Source: Roseivivax marinus
GTDB taxonomy: Bacteria > Pseudomonadota > Alphaproteobacteria > Rhodobacterales > Rhodobacteraceae
DNA length: 64,000 nt
Direction of reading: 5' to 3'
Assembly: GCF_900109705.1 (NCBI RefSeq)
Contig: NZ_FOAI01000014.1
Coordinates: forward strand, 35,328 to 99,327
A program made the translations under genes and the position numbers. The notes under the pieces are model-generated. The model was given only the letters and a program-made list of their open reading frames with translations, was not told the DNA's origin and searched no databases. Shown here piece after piece: positions 8,693 through 16,755 of the stretch (position 1 is the first letter of the stretch; every line of letters begins with the position of its first letter).

Positions 8693-9690
8693 GCCAATAC
8701 GTCGTCCACCGCGCGGCCGACGCGGGCCTGCGATCCCGCCTCGTCCAGAGGATCCCGCCGCAGCCGGTGCCCGAGCGCCATCGGCGCGACGGCGCGCAGA
8801 TGCTCGCGTTCGATCCGGTCAGCCCCGGAATAGGCCGCAAGCGCGCGGGCCGTGCGCGCAAGGGTCAGCTCTCCGCGGAGTCCGTCGGACCCGAGCGCGA
8901 GGCACAGTTCGGCGCAATCGCGCAACGCGACGTCCGGCATGTCGACCCCGGCGAGCGCGCGACGCCCGGCAAGGATCCCGTCACGGATAGCGGCGTCCTC
9001 CGGTGCCCATTTCGAGACGAAAGCCGCCGGATCGGCTTCGAAGGCCACGCGGCGGCGGATCACCTCGATGCGTTCCTCCACGTCGGTGGGCGATCCGACC
9101 TCGACCGAGAGACCGAACCTGTCGAGCAACTGCGGCCTCAGCTCGCCCTCTTCCGGGTTGCCGGATCCGACCAGAACGAAGCGTGCATCGTGCCGGACCG
9201 AAAGACCCTCGCGTTCGATGACGTTCTCGCCAGACTGGGCCACGTCCAGCAGCAGATCGACGACGTGATCCTCCAGAAGGTTCACCTCGTCGATGTAGAG
9301 ATACCCGCGGTTGGCGCGCGCCAGCAGACCGGGCTCGAAGGCCTTCTCGCCACGCGATAGGGCGCGTTCGATGTCGAGTGCGCCGACTACCCTGTCCTCG
9401 GTCGCGCCGAGCGGAAGGTCGACCACGGGCGTCGGTACCTCGTGCAGAGCCTCGCCGGGCGCCTCCCAGTCCGCCTGCATCTCCGGCGCTGCGGCGTTGG
9501 TGGGCGATCCCGCGACGACTTCGATCGGCGGCAGCAGCGCGGCAAGCGCGCGAACGGCGGTGGATTTGCCGGTGCCTCGGTCGCCCAGCACCAGCACACC
9601 GCCGATGCCGGGATCGACCGCGGTGAGGATCATCGCGCGTTTCATGGCGTCCTGCCCGACGAGGGCCGAGAACGGATAGGCGTGTCTCAT
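8689..9690 (-). CDS. bchI: Magnesium chelatase ATPase subunit I
   Basis: AAA+ motor of magnesium chelatase. 333 residues starting MRHAYPFSALVGQ; Walker A is GDRGTGKST at 36-44 and Walker B is the YLYIDEVNLLEDH region. LVGSGNPEEGELRPQLLDRFGLSVEV and the C-terminal helical lid also match the family. The same frame stays open upstream through crtA to 10470, giving a misleading 593-codon frame; the ATG at 9690 overlaps the crtA stop (ATGA) and is the real start. Confidence 0.97.
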   Translation of the reverse strand: MRHAYPFSALVGQDAMKRAMILTAVDPGIGGVLVLGDRGTGKSTAVRALAALLPPIEVVAGSPTNAAAPEMQADWEAPGEALHEVPTPVVDLPLGATEDRVVGALDIERALSRGEKAFEPGLLARANRGYLYIDEVNLLEDHVVDLLLDVAQSGENVIEREGLSVRHDARFVLVGSGNPEEGELRPQLLDRFGLSVEVGSPTDVEERIEVIRRRVAFEADPAAFVSKWAPEDAAIRDGILAGRRALAGVDMPDVALRDCAELCLALGSDGLRGELTLARTARALAAYSGADRIEREHLRAVAPMALGHRLRRDPLDEAGSQARVGRAVDDVLA

Positions 9691-10397
9691 GGAGTCACCT
9701 CTTGGGGGATGCGAGGGCTTTGGCCCTCCCACGTGCCGGCCTCTCCGACGACTCGGAAGCGGGCGTAAAGCTCTTCGCGGAACCAGTCGCCGTCGCGCAC
9801 GGCGCGGATGGCGCGGGCATGGGGGCCGTCCGTCCGGGCGAACCGCGCCATGGCCGCGGCGTCGGGCCAGACCGAGACAGTGATCTGCCGCATCAACGGC
9901 ACCTCCCCGATCCCGGCCTTGAAGATCACGGAGGGATCCTCGCCGATGGCGCGGCCGATGTCCGGTTGCGCCTTCCAGAACTGCAGCAGCGCCCGGGGCC
10001 GCAAGGTGGCGCGGGTGAGCGCCGCCAGCGGACCTGTCCCGGACTGGGTCGCCCGCGGCTCGAACGGGGCCTGCCCGCTCCAGGCGCCGCGGCTGGAAAC
10101 AGGCGAAAGGAAAAGGGTCCACGCTTCGACCGCGCGGGCCTGGTATCGCTGCCAGAGCGGTGCATCGGCAACCGCCATGCGCGCAGTCTCGAGGTCTGGC
10201 CAGGTGGCGAGGATGGCATAGACGCCGGTGTTCGGGATCGGGGTGAAACCCTCTCCGGTGCCGGAGCCGCAGAGCTTCCAGAAACCGATTCCCGGTGTGC
10301 GGGCCAGCGCGCGGCGCCCCAGCCCCATCATGGCAAAGGCCCAGAGCCGCCCCGGCAGGTCCGCGAAGCGAAAGAAGCTCAGGCTGACCGTCTGCAT
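9687..10397 (-). CDS. crtA: Spheroidene monooxygenase CrtA
   Basis: Introduces keto groups into spheroidene/hydroxyspheroidene to give the red carotenoids of purple bacteria. 236 residues from the ATG at 10397 (MQTVSLSFFRFADL). Family segments are FAMMGLGRRAL, FWKLCGSGTGEGFTPIPNTGVYAILATW, GAWSGQAPF and KAGIGEVPLMRQ. An in-frame start at 10439 would run through the first PpsR-type palindrome, so the shorter start is preferred. First gene of the crtA-bchI-bchD-bchO operon. Its presence indicates the spheroidene (not spirilloxanthin-only) branch. Confidence 0.94.
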   Translation of the reverse strand: MQTVSLSFFRFADLPGRLWAFAMMGLGRRALARTPGIGFWKLCGSGTGEGFTPIPNTGVYAILATWPDLETARMAVADAPLWQRYQARAVEAWTLFLSPVSSRGAWSGQAPFEPRATQSGTGPLAALTRATLRPRALLQFWKAQPDIGRAIGEDPSVIFKAGIGEVPLMRQITVSVWPDAAAMARFARTDGPHARAIRAVRDGDWFREELYARFRVVGEAGTWEGQSPRIPQEVTP

Positions 10398-10418
10398 CGC
10401 TGTCCCGTTCAGGTCTCG

Positions 10419-10436
10419 TGTCAACCAAGGCTGACA
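10419..10436. promoter_or_regulatory. PpsR/CrtJ-type operator, crtA side
   Basis: The 18 bases TGTCAACCAAGGCTGACA fit TGT-N12-ACA exactly, the consensus bound by the redox/light repressor PpsR (CrtJ) in purple bacteria. The site sits 22 bases upstream of the crtA ATG. PpsR binds pairs of such sites cooperatively, and a second copy lies 64 bases away. Confidence 0.8.
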
Positions 10437-10482
10437 CAATGACGCGCGTGTGAAAAGCCTCGTGGCGCATTGTCGCGGTGAT

Positions 10483-10500
10483 TGTCAGGTTGACTGGACA
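10483..10500. promoter_or_regulatory. PpsR/CrtJ-type operator, crtI side
   Basis: TGTCAGGTTGACTGGACA also fits TGT-N12-ACA exactly and ends 17 bases before the crtI ATG. A TTGACT at 10490-10495 inside the palindrome could serve as a -35 element, although no convincing -10 fits before the start codon. Together with 10419-10436 it forms the two-site arrangement known between crtA and crtI in Rhodobacter. Confidence 0.8.
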
Positions 10501-10517
10501 CCGCTACGCTTCATGCC

Positions 10518-12062
10518 ATGACCGAGTTCGACCCCAGCCTCGCGCGCACGGAGCGAACCACGCGGCCCCATGCCGTCGTGATCGGCGCCGGGCTGGGCGG
10601 GCTTGCGTCCGCCATGCGGCTGGGCGCTTTGGGCTACCGGGTCACCGTGCTTGACCGGCTCGACGTCCCGGGCGGTCGCGGCTCGGCACTCTGGCGGGAC
10701 GGGCACAGGTTCGACCTGGGGCCGACCATCGTCACCGTGCCGCAGGTGTTCAAGGAACTCTGGGCCGCCACGGGCCGGCGCTTTCACGACGATATCGATC
10801 TGCGCGCCCTCGATCCGTTCTACGAGATTCGCTGGCCGGACGGGTCGCGCTACGCCGCGCGGCAGGATCCCGACGCCATGCGCAACGAGGTGTCTCGTCT
10901 CTCGCCCGGTGATCTGCCGGGATACGAAAAATTCCTGAAGGACGCCGAAGCGCGCTACTGGTTCGGGTTCGAGGACCTCGGTCGCCGTTCGATGCACAAG
11001 CTGCGGGACCTGTTTGCCGTCCTGCCCACCTTCGCGCGGATGCGGGCGGATCGCTCCGTCCATGCCCACGTGGCGCGTCGGGTGAAGGATCCGCGGCTTC
11101 GGATGGCGCTGTCGTTCCACCCTCTCTTCATCGGCGGCGATCCGTTCAATGTGACGTCGATGTATACGCTCGTCAGTCATCTGGAGAGCGCGTTCGGTGT
11201 GCACTACGCCATGGGCGGCGTGGCCGAGATCGCGCGCGTGATGGCCCGGATCGTCGGAGAACAGGGCGGTCTGGTGCGGCTCGGGGCCGAGGTCGACGAG
11301 ATCGTCGTGCGGGGCGAACGCGCGACGGGTGTCCGTCTCGCCGGAGGAGAGGTGATCGACGCCGACATCGTGGTGTCGAACGCCGATGCCGGGCACACCT
11401 ATCAGCATCTGCTGCGCCGCACTCACCGCTGGCGCTGGACCGACGACAAGCTCGACCGCTGCCGATGGTCCATGGGCCTTTTCGTCTGGTACTTCGGCAC
11501 CAGGGGCACACGCGAGCTGTGGCCTGATGTCGGTCACCACACGATCCTCAACGGCCCGCGGTACGAGGGACTTGTGCGCGACATCTTCGACCGGGGCGCC
11601 CTGCCCGAGGACATGTCGCTCTATGTCCACCGCCCCAGTGTGACCGATCCGAGCGTCGCGCCCGAAGGCGACGACACCTTCTACGTCCTGTCGCCGGTTC
11701 CGCATCTCGGCCACGCCGATTCCGTCGACTGGGAAGTGGAGCGGGAAGGCTATCGCCGCCGCGTGCAGGAAACGGTCGAGCGCCAGTTGCTGCCCGGTCT
11801 CGGCGAGCACCTCGGGGCGCAGGAGATTCTGACGCCCGCCGATTTCGGTACCCGATACCTGTCGCCGTTCGGGACCGGGTTCTCCATCGAGCCGCGCATC
11901 CTGCAAAGCGCATGGTTCCGGCCGCACAATGTCAGCGAAGAGATCGAGGGCCTGTTCCTCGTCGGCGCGGGCACGCATCCCGGCGCGGGCCTGCCCGGCG
12001 TGATCTCGTCGGCCGAGGTTCTGGCTCAACTGGTCCCCGATCCCGCAGAGGTGCGCGCATGA
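10518..12062 (+). CDS. crtI: Phytoene desaturase CrtI
   Basis: FAD-dependent desaturase converting phytoene to neurosporene/lycopene at the membrane. 514 residues with the N-terminal dinucleotide-binding motif VVIGAGLGGLASAMRL (about residues 17-32), GGRGSALWRDGHRFDLGPTI-type substrate segment, FHPLFIGGDPFN, and the C-terminal carotenoid-dehydrogenase signature region LFLVGAGTHPGAGLPGV. The stop overlaps crtB by 4 bases. Divergent from crtA across the two PpsR-type sites. Confidence 0.97.
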   Translation: MTEFDPSLARTERTTRPHAVVIGAGLGGLASAMRLGALGYRVTVLDRLDVPGGRGSALWRDGHRFDLGPTIVTVPQVFKELWAATGRRFHDDIDLRALDPFYEIRWPDGSRYAARQDPDAMRNEVSRLSPGDLPGYEKFLKDAEARYWFGFEDLGRRSMHKLRDLFAVLPTFARMRADRSVHAHVARRVKDPRLRMALSFHPLFIGGDPFNVTSMYTLVSHLESAFGVHYAMGGVAEIARVMARIVGEQGGLVRLGAEVDEIVVRGERATGVRLAGGEVIDADIVVSNADAGHTYQHLLRRTHRWRWTDDKLDRCRWSMGLFVWYFGTRGTRELWPDVGHHTILNGPRYEGLVRDIFDRGALPEDMSLYVHRPSVTDPSVAPEGDDTFYVLSPVPHLGHADSVDWEVEREGYRRRVQETVERQLLPGLGEHLGAQEILTPADFGTRYLSPFGTGFSIEPRILQSAWFRPHNVSEEIEGLFLVGAGTHPGAGLPGVISSAEVLAQLVPDPAEVRA

Positions 12063-13096
12063 TTCGTCCCGACGATCTGGAGGCCTGCCGAGAGGCGATC
12101 CGCCACGGCTCCCTGTCCTTCCACGCGGCCTCGCGCCTCTTGCCGGCGCGGGTCCGGGATCCGGCGCTGGCGCTCTATGCGTTCTGCCGCCTGGCCGACG
12201 ACGCGGTGGATTTGCGCGCCGACAAGGCCGCGGCGGTGGATCGGCTGCGCGACCGCCTCGACCGGGTCTATGCCGGACGCCCCGAGGACGCTGCCCCCGA
12301 CCGGGCCTTCACCGCGGTGGTCGAGTCCTTCGAGATGCCGCGCGCCCTGCCCGAGGCCTTGCTCGAGGGGCTCGCCTGGGATGCGGAAGGTCGCCGCTAT
12401 GCGACGCTGTCCGATGTCCACGCCTACTCGGCCCGTGTCGCGGCGGCGGTGGGTGCGATGATGTGCGTTCTGATGCGGGTGCGCGATCCGGACACCCTCG
12501 CGCGGGCCTGTGATCTGGGCGTGGCGATGCAGCTGACCAACATCGCCCGGGACGTCGGAGAGGATGCGACCGAAGGGCGGATCTATCTTCCGACGGACTG
12601 GCTTCATGACGCGGGCATAGATCCCGATGCCTTCATCGCCGATCCGAAGCCCGGTCGCGCGGTGCGCAAGATCGTCCGCGACCTCGTGGTGCAGGCGAAC
12701 CGGCTCTACTGGCGGGCCGAGGCCGGGATCGGCGCCCTGCCCGTCTCGTGCCGCCCGGGGATCTACGCCGCCCGGCACATCTATGCCGGGATCGGCGCAG
12801 CCGTTCTGGATCGCGGATGCGACAGCATCGGCGGTCGCGCCCGGACCACCCGCGCGCAAAAGCTCGGCTGGCTCGCGCTGTCCTCGGGCCGTGCGACGGC
12901 TTCGCTGGTGATGCCGCGCTCGGCGGTCCTATTCGCGCGGCCCCTGCCCGAATGTGCGTTTTTGATCGACGCCGCGGCGGCTCGGCCGGCCCAGCGGGAA
13001 CGTCCCGATACGCTGATGGATGCGCTGGCCAACGCCACGCGCACCCGCCGCGCGGCGCGATCCGCCTTGATCCGCGCCTCGGCGCGCTCTAGCTGA
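12059..13096 (+). CDS. crtB: Phytoene synthase CrtB
   Basis: Head-to-head condensation of two geranylgeranyl diphosphates to phytoene. 345 residues from the ATG at 12059, which overlaps the crtI stop. The first Asp-rich motif is in FCRLADDAVD; the second is in MQLTNIARDVGEDATEGRIYLP. An open frame extends upstream to 11912 but lies wholly within crtI. tspO starts 5 bases after the stop. Confidence 0.96.
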   Translation: MIRPDDLEACREAIRHGSLSFHAASRLLPARVRDPALALYAFCRLADDAVDLRADKAAAVDRLRDRLDRVYAGRPEDAAPDRAFTAVVESFEMPRALPEALLEGLAWDAEGRRYATLSDVHAYSARVAAAVGAMMCVLMRVRDPDTLARACDLGVAMQLTNIARDVGEDATEGRIYLPTDWLHDAGIDPDAFIADPKPGRAVRKIVRDLVVQANRLYWRAEAGIGALPVSCRPGIYAARHIYAGIGAAVLDRGCDSIGGRARTTRAQKLGWLALSSGRATASLVMPRSAVLFARPLPECAFLIDAAAARPAQRERPDTLMDALANATRTRRAARSALIRASARSS

Positions 13097-13101
13097 CGCT
13101 C

Positions 13102-13662
13102 ATGGTCTGGGTCCTTTTCGTGATCTTTCTCGCCGCGTGCTTCGCGGCCGGCACGACCGGGGCGATGTTTCCCCCGGGAGAGTGGTATCGCACCCTGAAC
13201 AAGCCCTCCTGGACGCCGCCTGACTGGCTGTTCCCGGTGGCATGGACCACGCTCTATCTCTGCATGGCGACCGCCGGCGCCCGCGCCGCGCTGGCCGAGG
13301 ACAACGCGCTGGCCATGGCGCTGTGGTCCTTGCAGATCGCGCTCAACACGCTGTGGACGCCGGTGTTCTTCGGGCTGCGCAATATCCGCGCCGGAATGGC
13401 CGTGCTCGCGGCGCTCTGGCTCGCCGTCGCGGCCAGCTGCGTGGCGCTGTGGGACGTGGACTGGATCGCGGGCCTGCTGTTCCTGCCTTACCTCGCCTGG
13501 GTCACGGTCGCCGGTGCGCTTAACGCGGCCGTCTGGCGGCTGAACCCGGACGTCGCGCGCGGTGGCGGGCCGCCACCGCCTGAAGATCAGCCCGAGCGGA
13601 CCATGCTGCACACGCCGTCCATGAAGGACGACAGGGCCGATGGCAGGCTGTCCGACAGGTAA
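13102..13662 (+). CDS. tspO: TspO/MBR tryptophan-rich sensory protein
   Basis: Five-helix outer-membrane protein binding porphyrins; in Rhodobacter it modulates expression of PpsR-controlled photosynthesis genes in response to oxygen. Motifs include LNKPSWTPPDWLFPVAW, LNTLWTPVFFGLR and FLPYLAWVTVAGALN. At 186 residues it is about 30 longer than usual (about 158 in Rhodobacter as I recall). The extra tail (GGGPPPPEDQ onward, from about residue 156) is hydrophilic. From residue 162 (position 13587) it is simply the reverse of the deacetylase 3' end. This suggests loss of the original stop at a rearrangement joint. Confidence 0.92.
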   Translation: MVWVLFVIFLAACFAAGTTGAMFPPGEWYRTLNKPSWTPPDWLFPVAWTTLYLCMATAGARAALAEDNALAMALWSLQIALNTLWTPVFFGLRNIRAGMAVLAALWLAVAASCVALWDVDWIAGLLFLPYLAWVTVAGALNAAVWRLNPDVARGGGPPPPEDQPERTMLHTPSMKDDRADGRLSDR

Positions 13663-14621
13663 CCACCCTCTTGCACGAACACCGTCGGGAGCCCCGCGTC
13701 GGCGATCAGAGCGCCCGCCCGCGTGAAGCCCGAGTCGTCCACCCGCATCCCCTTGAGCGGATCGTCCGTGTGCGCGTCGAGGCCGAGACTCACGACCAGC
13801 GCCCCGGGGTCGAACGCGATGATCCGCTCGAGCGCATCATGGATCGAGGCGCACCAGCTGATGCCCCCGGTGGTTCGGGGCAGCGGCAGGTTCAGCGTCG
13901 CGCCCACGCCGTCACCCGCACCGGTCTCGTCCGCGAAGCCGGTGAAGAAGGGGTAGTAGTCCGACGGGTCCGTGTGCACCGAGGCGAAGAACACGTCTCC
14001 CCGCTCCCAGAAGATATCTTGTGTACCGTTGCCGTGATGGGTGTCGATGTCGAGGATCGCCACCCGCTCGTGCGTTTCTCGCAGATGGGCGGCGGCGATG
14101 GCCGACACGTTCAACAGGCAATGACCGCCCGCGACTTCGGCGCTGGTGTGATGTCCGGGCGGACGGCAAAGCGCATAGGCCGTCCGCGCGCCACCGAGAA
14201 CCGCGTCTGCCGCGGCCAGCGCGCAGTCGGCCGAACGCCGGGTCGCGGTCCAGCTGTGCGGCCCGATCGGGGCGCTGACGTCCGCCGCGTGCCATCCCGC
14301 ACGCGCCACTAGCCCGGTCGGATACCGCGCGGCGGCATTGCGCGGGAACGCGTTGCCGATCACCTCCGGCCCCGCATCCGGCAGCGCCTGCCATTCGTCC
14401 CAGCACGTCTCGAGATAGTCGAGAAAGCGCGGCGTATGCACCCGCTCGAGCGCGCTGCGGGGATTGGTTCCGGGTTCCTCGGTTGTCAGACGGACCTCGG
14501 CCAGGCCCTTTTGCAGCAGCCGCGCGCGTTCGGGTCGCTCGGCGTTCTGCACAACCCGGCCATGGGTGATGCGAAAGGAGGGATCGTGCCCCTCGGTCTC
14601 GGGGGCGTAGAAACAGCGCAT
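13587..14621 (-). CDS. Histone deacetylase/acetylpolyamine amidohydrolase family protein
   Basis: Zinc-dependent deacetylase of the HDAC superfamily; bacterial members act on acetylated polyamines or other small amides, and the substrate here is unknown. 344 residues from MRCFYAPETEGHDP (an ATG at 14648 would add nine). Catalytic segments: CRPPGHHTSAEVAGG (His pair), ILDIDTHHGNGTQDIFW (metal Asp/His) and SLGLDAHTDDPL (second metal Asp). The ending FVQEGGYLSDSLP is typical. Its last 76 bases overlap tspO on the opposite strand. It is not a known photosynthesis gene. Confidence 0.92.
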   Translation of the reverse strand: MRCFYAPETEGHDPSFRITHGRVVQNAERPERARLLQKGLAEVRLTTEEPGTNPRSALERVHTPRFLDYLETCWDEWQALPDAGPEVIGNAFPRNAAARYPTGLVARAGWHAADVSAPIGPHSWTATRRSADCALAAADAVLGGARTAYALCRPPGHHTSAEVAGGHCLLNVSAIAAAHLRETHERVAILDIDTHHGNGTQDIFWERGDVFFASVHTDPSDYYPFFTGFADETGAGDGVGATLNLPLPRTTGGISWCASIHDALERIIAFDPGALVVSLGLDAHTDDPLKGMRVDDSGFTRAGALIADAGLPTVFVQEGGYLSDSLPSALSSFMDGVCSMVRSG

Positions 14622-14704
14622 GAGGTCCTCCGGTTTCCATACAGGCAACGCCCGTGACAGCGCCGGGTCAACCGGGGGGACATGCAGACCCGCCGTCCGG
14701 GCAA

Positions 14705-14725
14705 GAAAAAAGGGCCCTCGGGCCC
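14705..14725 (-). terminator. Rho-independent terminator of the 67-residue protein gene
   Basis: Read on the minus strand, GGGCC-CGAG-GGCCC is followed directly by a run of six T. This five-pair GC stem with a four-base loop lies downstream of the stop at 14791. Confidence 0.8.
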
Positions 14726-14790
14726 ATCCTGTCCGCTTCGGATCGGGTGTACGCGGCCACAGCCTCCCCTATTCGGGGCCGCGCACGGGA

Positions 14791-14994
14791 TCAGGTCTTC
14801 TGTTCGGCCACATTGGCCCACTGGCAGCGCCATTCGGAGATGCGGTAGCCGGGGTGGGTCAACGCCCACTTGGCCAGCTCGGGCTGAGCGCCCATCATGC
14901 AGGTCATCGGCGTCACGTCGGTGTAGAGCAGGCTGCGTTCCTGGCATTGCTCGGGGGCCGTGCTGAGACAGGCCACGAAGAGGAGTTCTATCAT
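14791..14994 (-). CDS. Small Cys-containing conserved protein, function unknown
   Basis: 67 residues beginning MIELLFVACLSTAPEQCQERSL. The N-terminal hydrophobic stretch is short, followed by Cys at residues 9 and 17 and further Cys near 32 and 57. The phrase YTDVTPMTCMMGAQPELAKWA resembles small proteins I recall in many Rhodobacterales, with no assigned role. It is monocistronic with its own terminator at 14705-14725 and is divergent from the sensor kinase gene at 15168. The pattern suggests a short exported protein with disulfides, which is inference only. Confidence 0.75.
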   Translation of the reverse strand: MIELLFVACLSTAPEQCQERSLLYTDVTPMTCMMGAQPELAKWALTHPGYRISEWRCQWANVAEQKT

Positions 14995-15080
14995 GTGTCA
15001 CCTCGGTCGGGTTGCGGTATGCAAGCGCGACAAAGGTAGCGCGAAGACCTTAACGAACGAGGTTTCGGTCCGTCCGGTTA

Positions 15081-15095
15081 TGCTGCACTGCAGCA
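15081..15095. promoter_or_regulatory. Perfect 15-base palindrome upstream of the sensor kinase
   Basis: TGCTGCA-C-TGCAGCA is a perfect 7-base inverted repeat with a one-base centre. It lies 73 bases before the kinase ATG and 87 bases before the divergent 67-residue protein start. It may be an operator or an autoregulatory site of the downstream OmpR-type regulator; binding is not shown. Confidence 0.4.
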
Positions 15096-15167
15096 AGATG
15101 CCCGCAAAATGAGCACCCGACGACCAGACGCCCACGAATTCGGCAGGCGCTTAACGCAGGGTCAGCC

Positions 15168-16745
15168 ATGCGACTGAAGGTCCGGCTCGGGATCGGTGCC
15201 GCGCTTCTCGGGCTCGCGACGCTGGCGACGGCCGCGCTGCTGGTGGTCGGCATGGCGCGGATCGGCGACCGGCTGGACGCGGCGCTTGCCGCCGAACGCC
15301 GGGTCGAAAGGTACTCTGCGCTGTCCACGCAGGTCTCGACCTTCCTGATCGTGGCGACCGAGTCGATCCAGACCCAGCTCAGTCCCGCGCAGCGTGCCGA
15401 CCGGCTGGAATTGCTGACCGAGGACATCCTGCGCACCTTCGACCGGCTGCAATCGGATCTTGCCACCGCGGTCGAGGAGGCCCGGCGTCTCGGGCTGGAC
15501 GCGCAGTCGCAGCGGGCCACGCAGTCCATCGGCATCGCGCGGATGCAGGCGCTGTTTGTCGCGGCGCGCGACGGCTTCCTCTCCGAGACGCAGGACCGCG
15601 AGCGTCTGCAGGGTTTCATCGACATTTTCGCCACCGGAATCGATCCGCTCCTGAACGAGGCGGTGGTGACCGAGATGCGTTTTCGCGAAGCGATCCTGCG
15701 CGGAATCGCCGACCTGCGGCAGCGGCTGGTGCTGGCGGCCGGCGTGATCGCGGCGTTGACCGTGGCGCTGTTCGGACTTTTCTACCTCGGCCTGGTGCGC
15801 CCGCAGTTCAGGCGCCTCGACCTCTTGCGCGACGCGGCCCGACGGATCGGGCAGGCGGATTTCGCGGTAAGCCTGCCGGTGGACCGCCGGGACGAGATCG
15901 GTCACCTCTTCGCCGAGACCAATCGAATGGCCGACGCGCTGGCCACCCGAGAGGCGAGCGTCGCCGACGACTGGGCGCGGCTGAACGACGTGGTGGCCGA
16001 GCGGACCGAAGCATTGCGGGCGGCGAACGACCGGCTGTCGCGGATCGATGGCGACCGCCGCCGATTCTTCGCCGATATCAGCCACGAGCTGCGCACCCCC
16101 CTGACCGTCATCCGCATGGAGGCCGAGCTGGGCCGTGCCGGGGCGCCCGAACCCGAACGGTCCTTCGCGGTGATCGAGGCGCGCGCCGAGCGGCTCAATC
16201 GGCGGATCGACGACCTGCTGCGGGTGGCGCGGTCCGAAACCGGCCAGCTGAGCCTCGACAGCACCGAGTTCGACCTTGCCGAGGTCGCACGTGCCGCGAC
16301 GGAGGACCTGCGCGCCGAAGTCGAAAGCGCCGGCATGGTCCTGACCGTGGAGGCGGAAGGCAGCGCTCCGGTCACCGGCGACCGAAACTGGACGCGGCAG
16401 GTGATTTCATCGCTCGTGCGAAACGCGGTCCGCCACGCGCGCGGCGGCGGGCAGGTGGCGGTCCGGGTGACGGATACCGGCGGGGGCGATGGTCACACCG
16501 TTCACGTCGTCGACAACGGTCCGGGCATACCGCCCGAAGCCGCAGACACCTTGTTCGACCGCTTCGTGCAGGGGCGCAGCGACACGCGGGCCGAGGGCTT
16601 CGGCATCGGACTCGCCTTGGCCCGCTGGGTGGTCGAGGCGCAAGGCGGTGCGATCCGGCTGGTCAGCCCGGTTCCCCCGACCGAAGCGCTGGGCGAGGCA
16701 CCCGGAACGAACGTCGCCGTTTTCCTCCCGGCGCGGGCGGCCTAG
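15168..16745 (+). CDS. Membrane sensor histidine kinase (HAMP-HisKA-HATPase)
   Basis: 525 residues. An N-terminal membrane helix (about 5-27) is followed by a helical periplasmic sensor region (28-185) and a second helix (about 188-212). A HAMP region and a HisKA box FFADISHELRTPLTVI follow, with the phospho-His at residue 306. The HATPase domain has VRNAVRHA (N box), VVDNGPGIPPE (G1) and GFGIGLALARWVVEAQGG (G2). The cognate response regulator starts 11 bases downstream, and pqqA begins about 100 bases after that. A role in sensing an alcohol-oxidation-related signal and controlling pqq is suggested by position only. Confidence 0.93.
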   Translation: MRLKVRLGIGAALLGLATLATAALLVVGMARIGDRLDAALAAERRVERYSALSTQVSTFLIVATESIQTQLSPAQRADRLELLTEDILRTFDRLQSDLATAVEEARRLGLDAQSQRATQSIGIARMQALFVAARDGFLSETQDRERLQGFIDIFATGIDPLLNEAVVTEMRFREAILRGIADLRQRLVLAAGVIAALTVALFGLFYLGLVRPQFRRLDLLRDAARRIGQADFAVSLPVDRRDEIGHLFAETNRMADALATREASVADDWARLNDVVAERTEALRAANDRLSRIDGDRRRFFADISHELRTPLTVIRMEAELGRAGAPEPERSFAVIEARAERLNRRIDDLLRVARSETGQLSLDSTEFDLAEVARAATEDLRAEVESAGMVLTVEAEGSAPVTGDRNWTRQVISSLVRNAVRHARGGGQVAVRVTDTGGGDGHTVHVVDNGPGIPPEAADTLFDRFVQGRSDTRAEGFGIGLALARWVVEAQGGAIRLVSPVPPTEALGEAPGTNVAVFLPARAA

Positions 16746-16755
16746 GGTCCGGCGC

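Noticed and set aside
8689..10470. Single 593-codon frame spanning crtA and bchI
   Set aside because: Only the part from 9690 encodes BchI. The upstream part overlaps crtA, which is clearly read in another frame, and the ATGA junction defines the true start.
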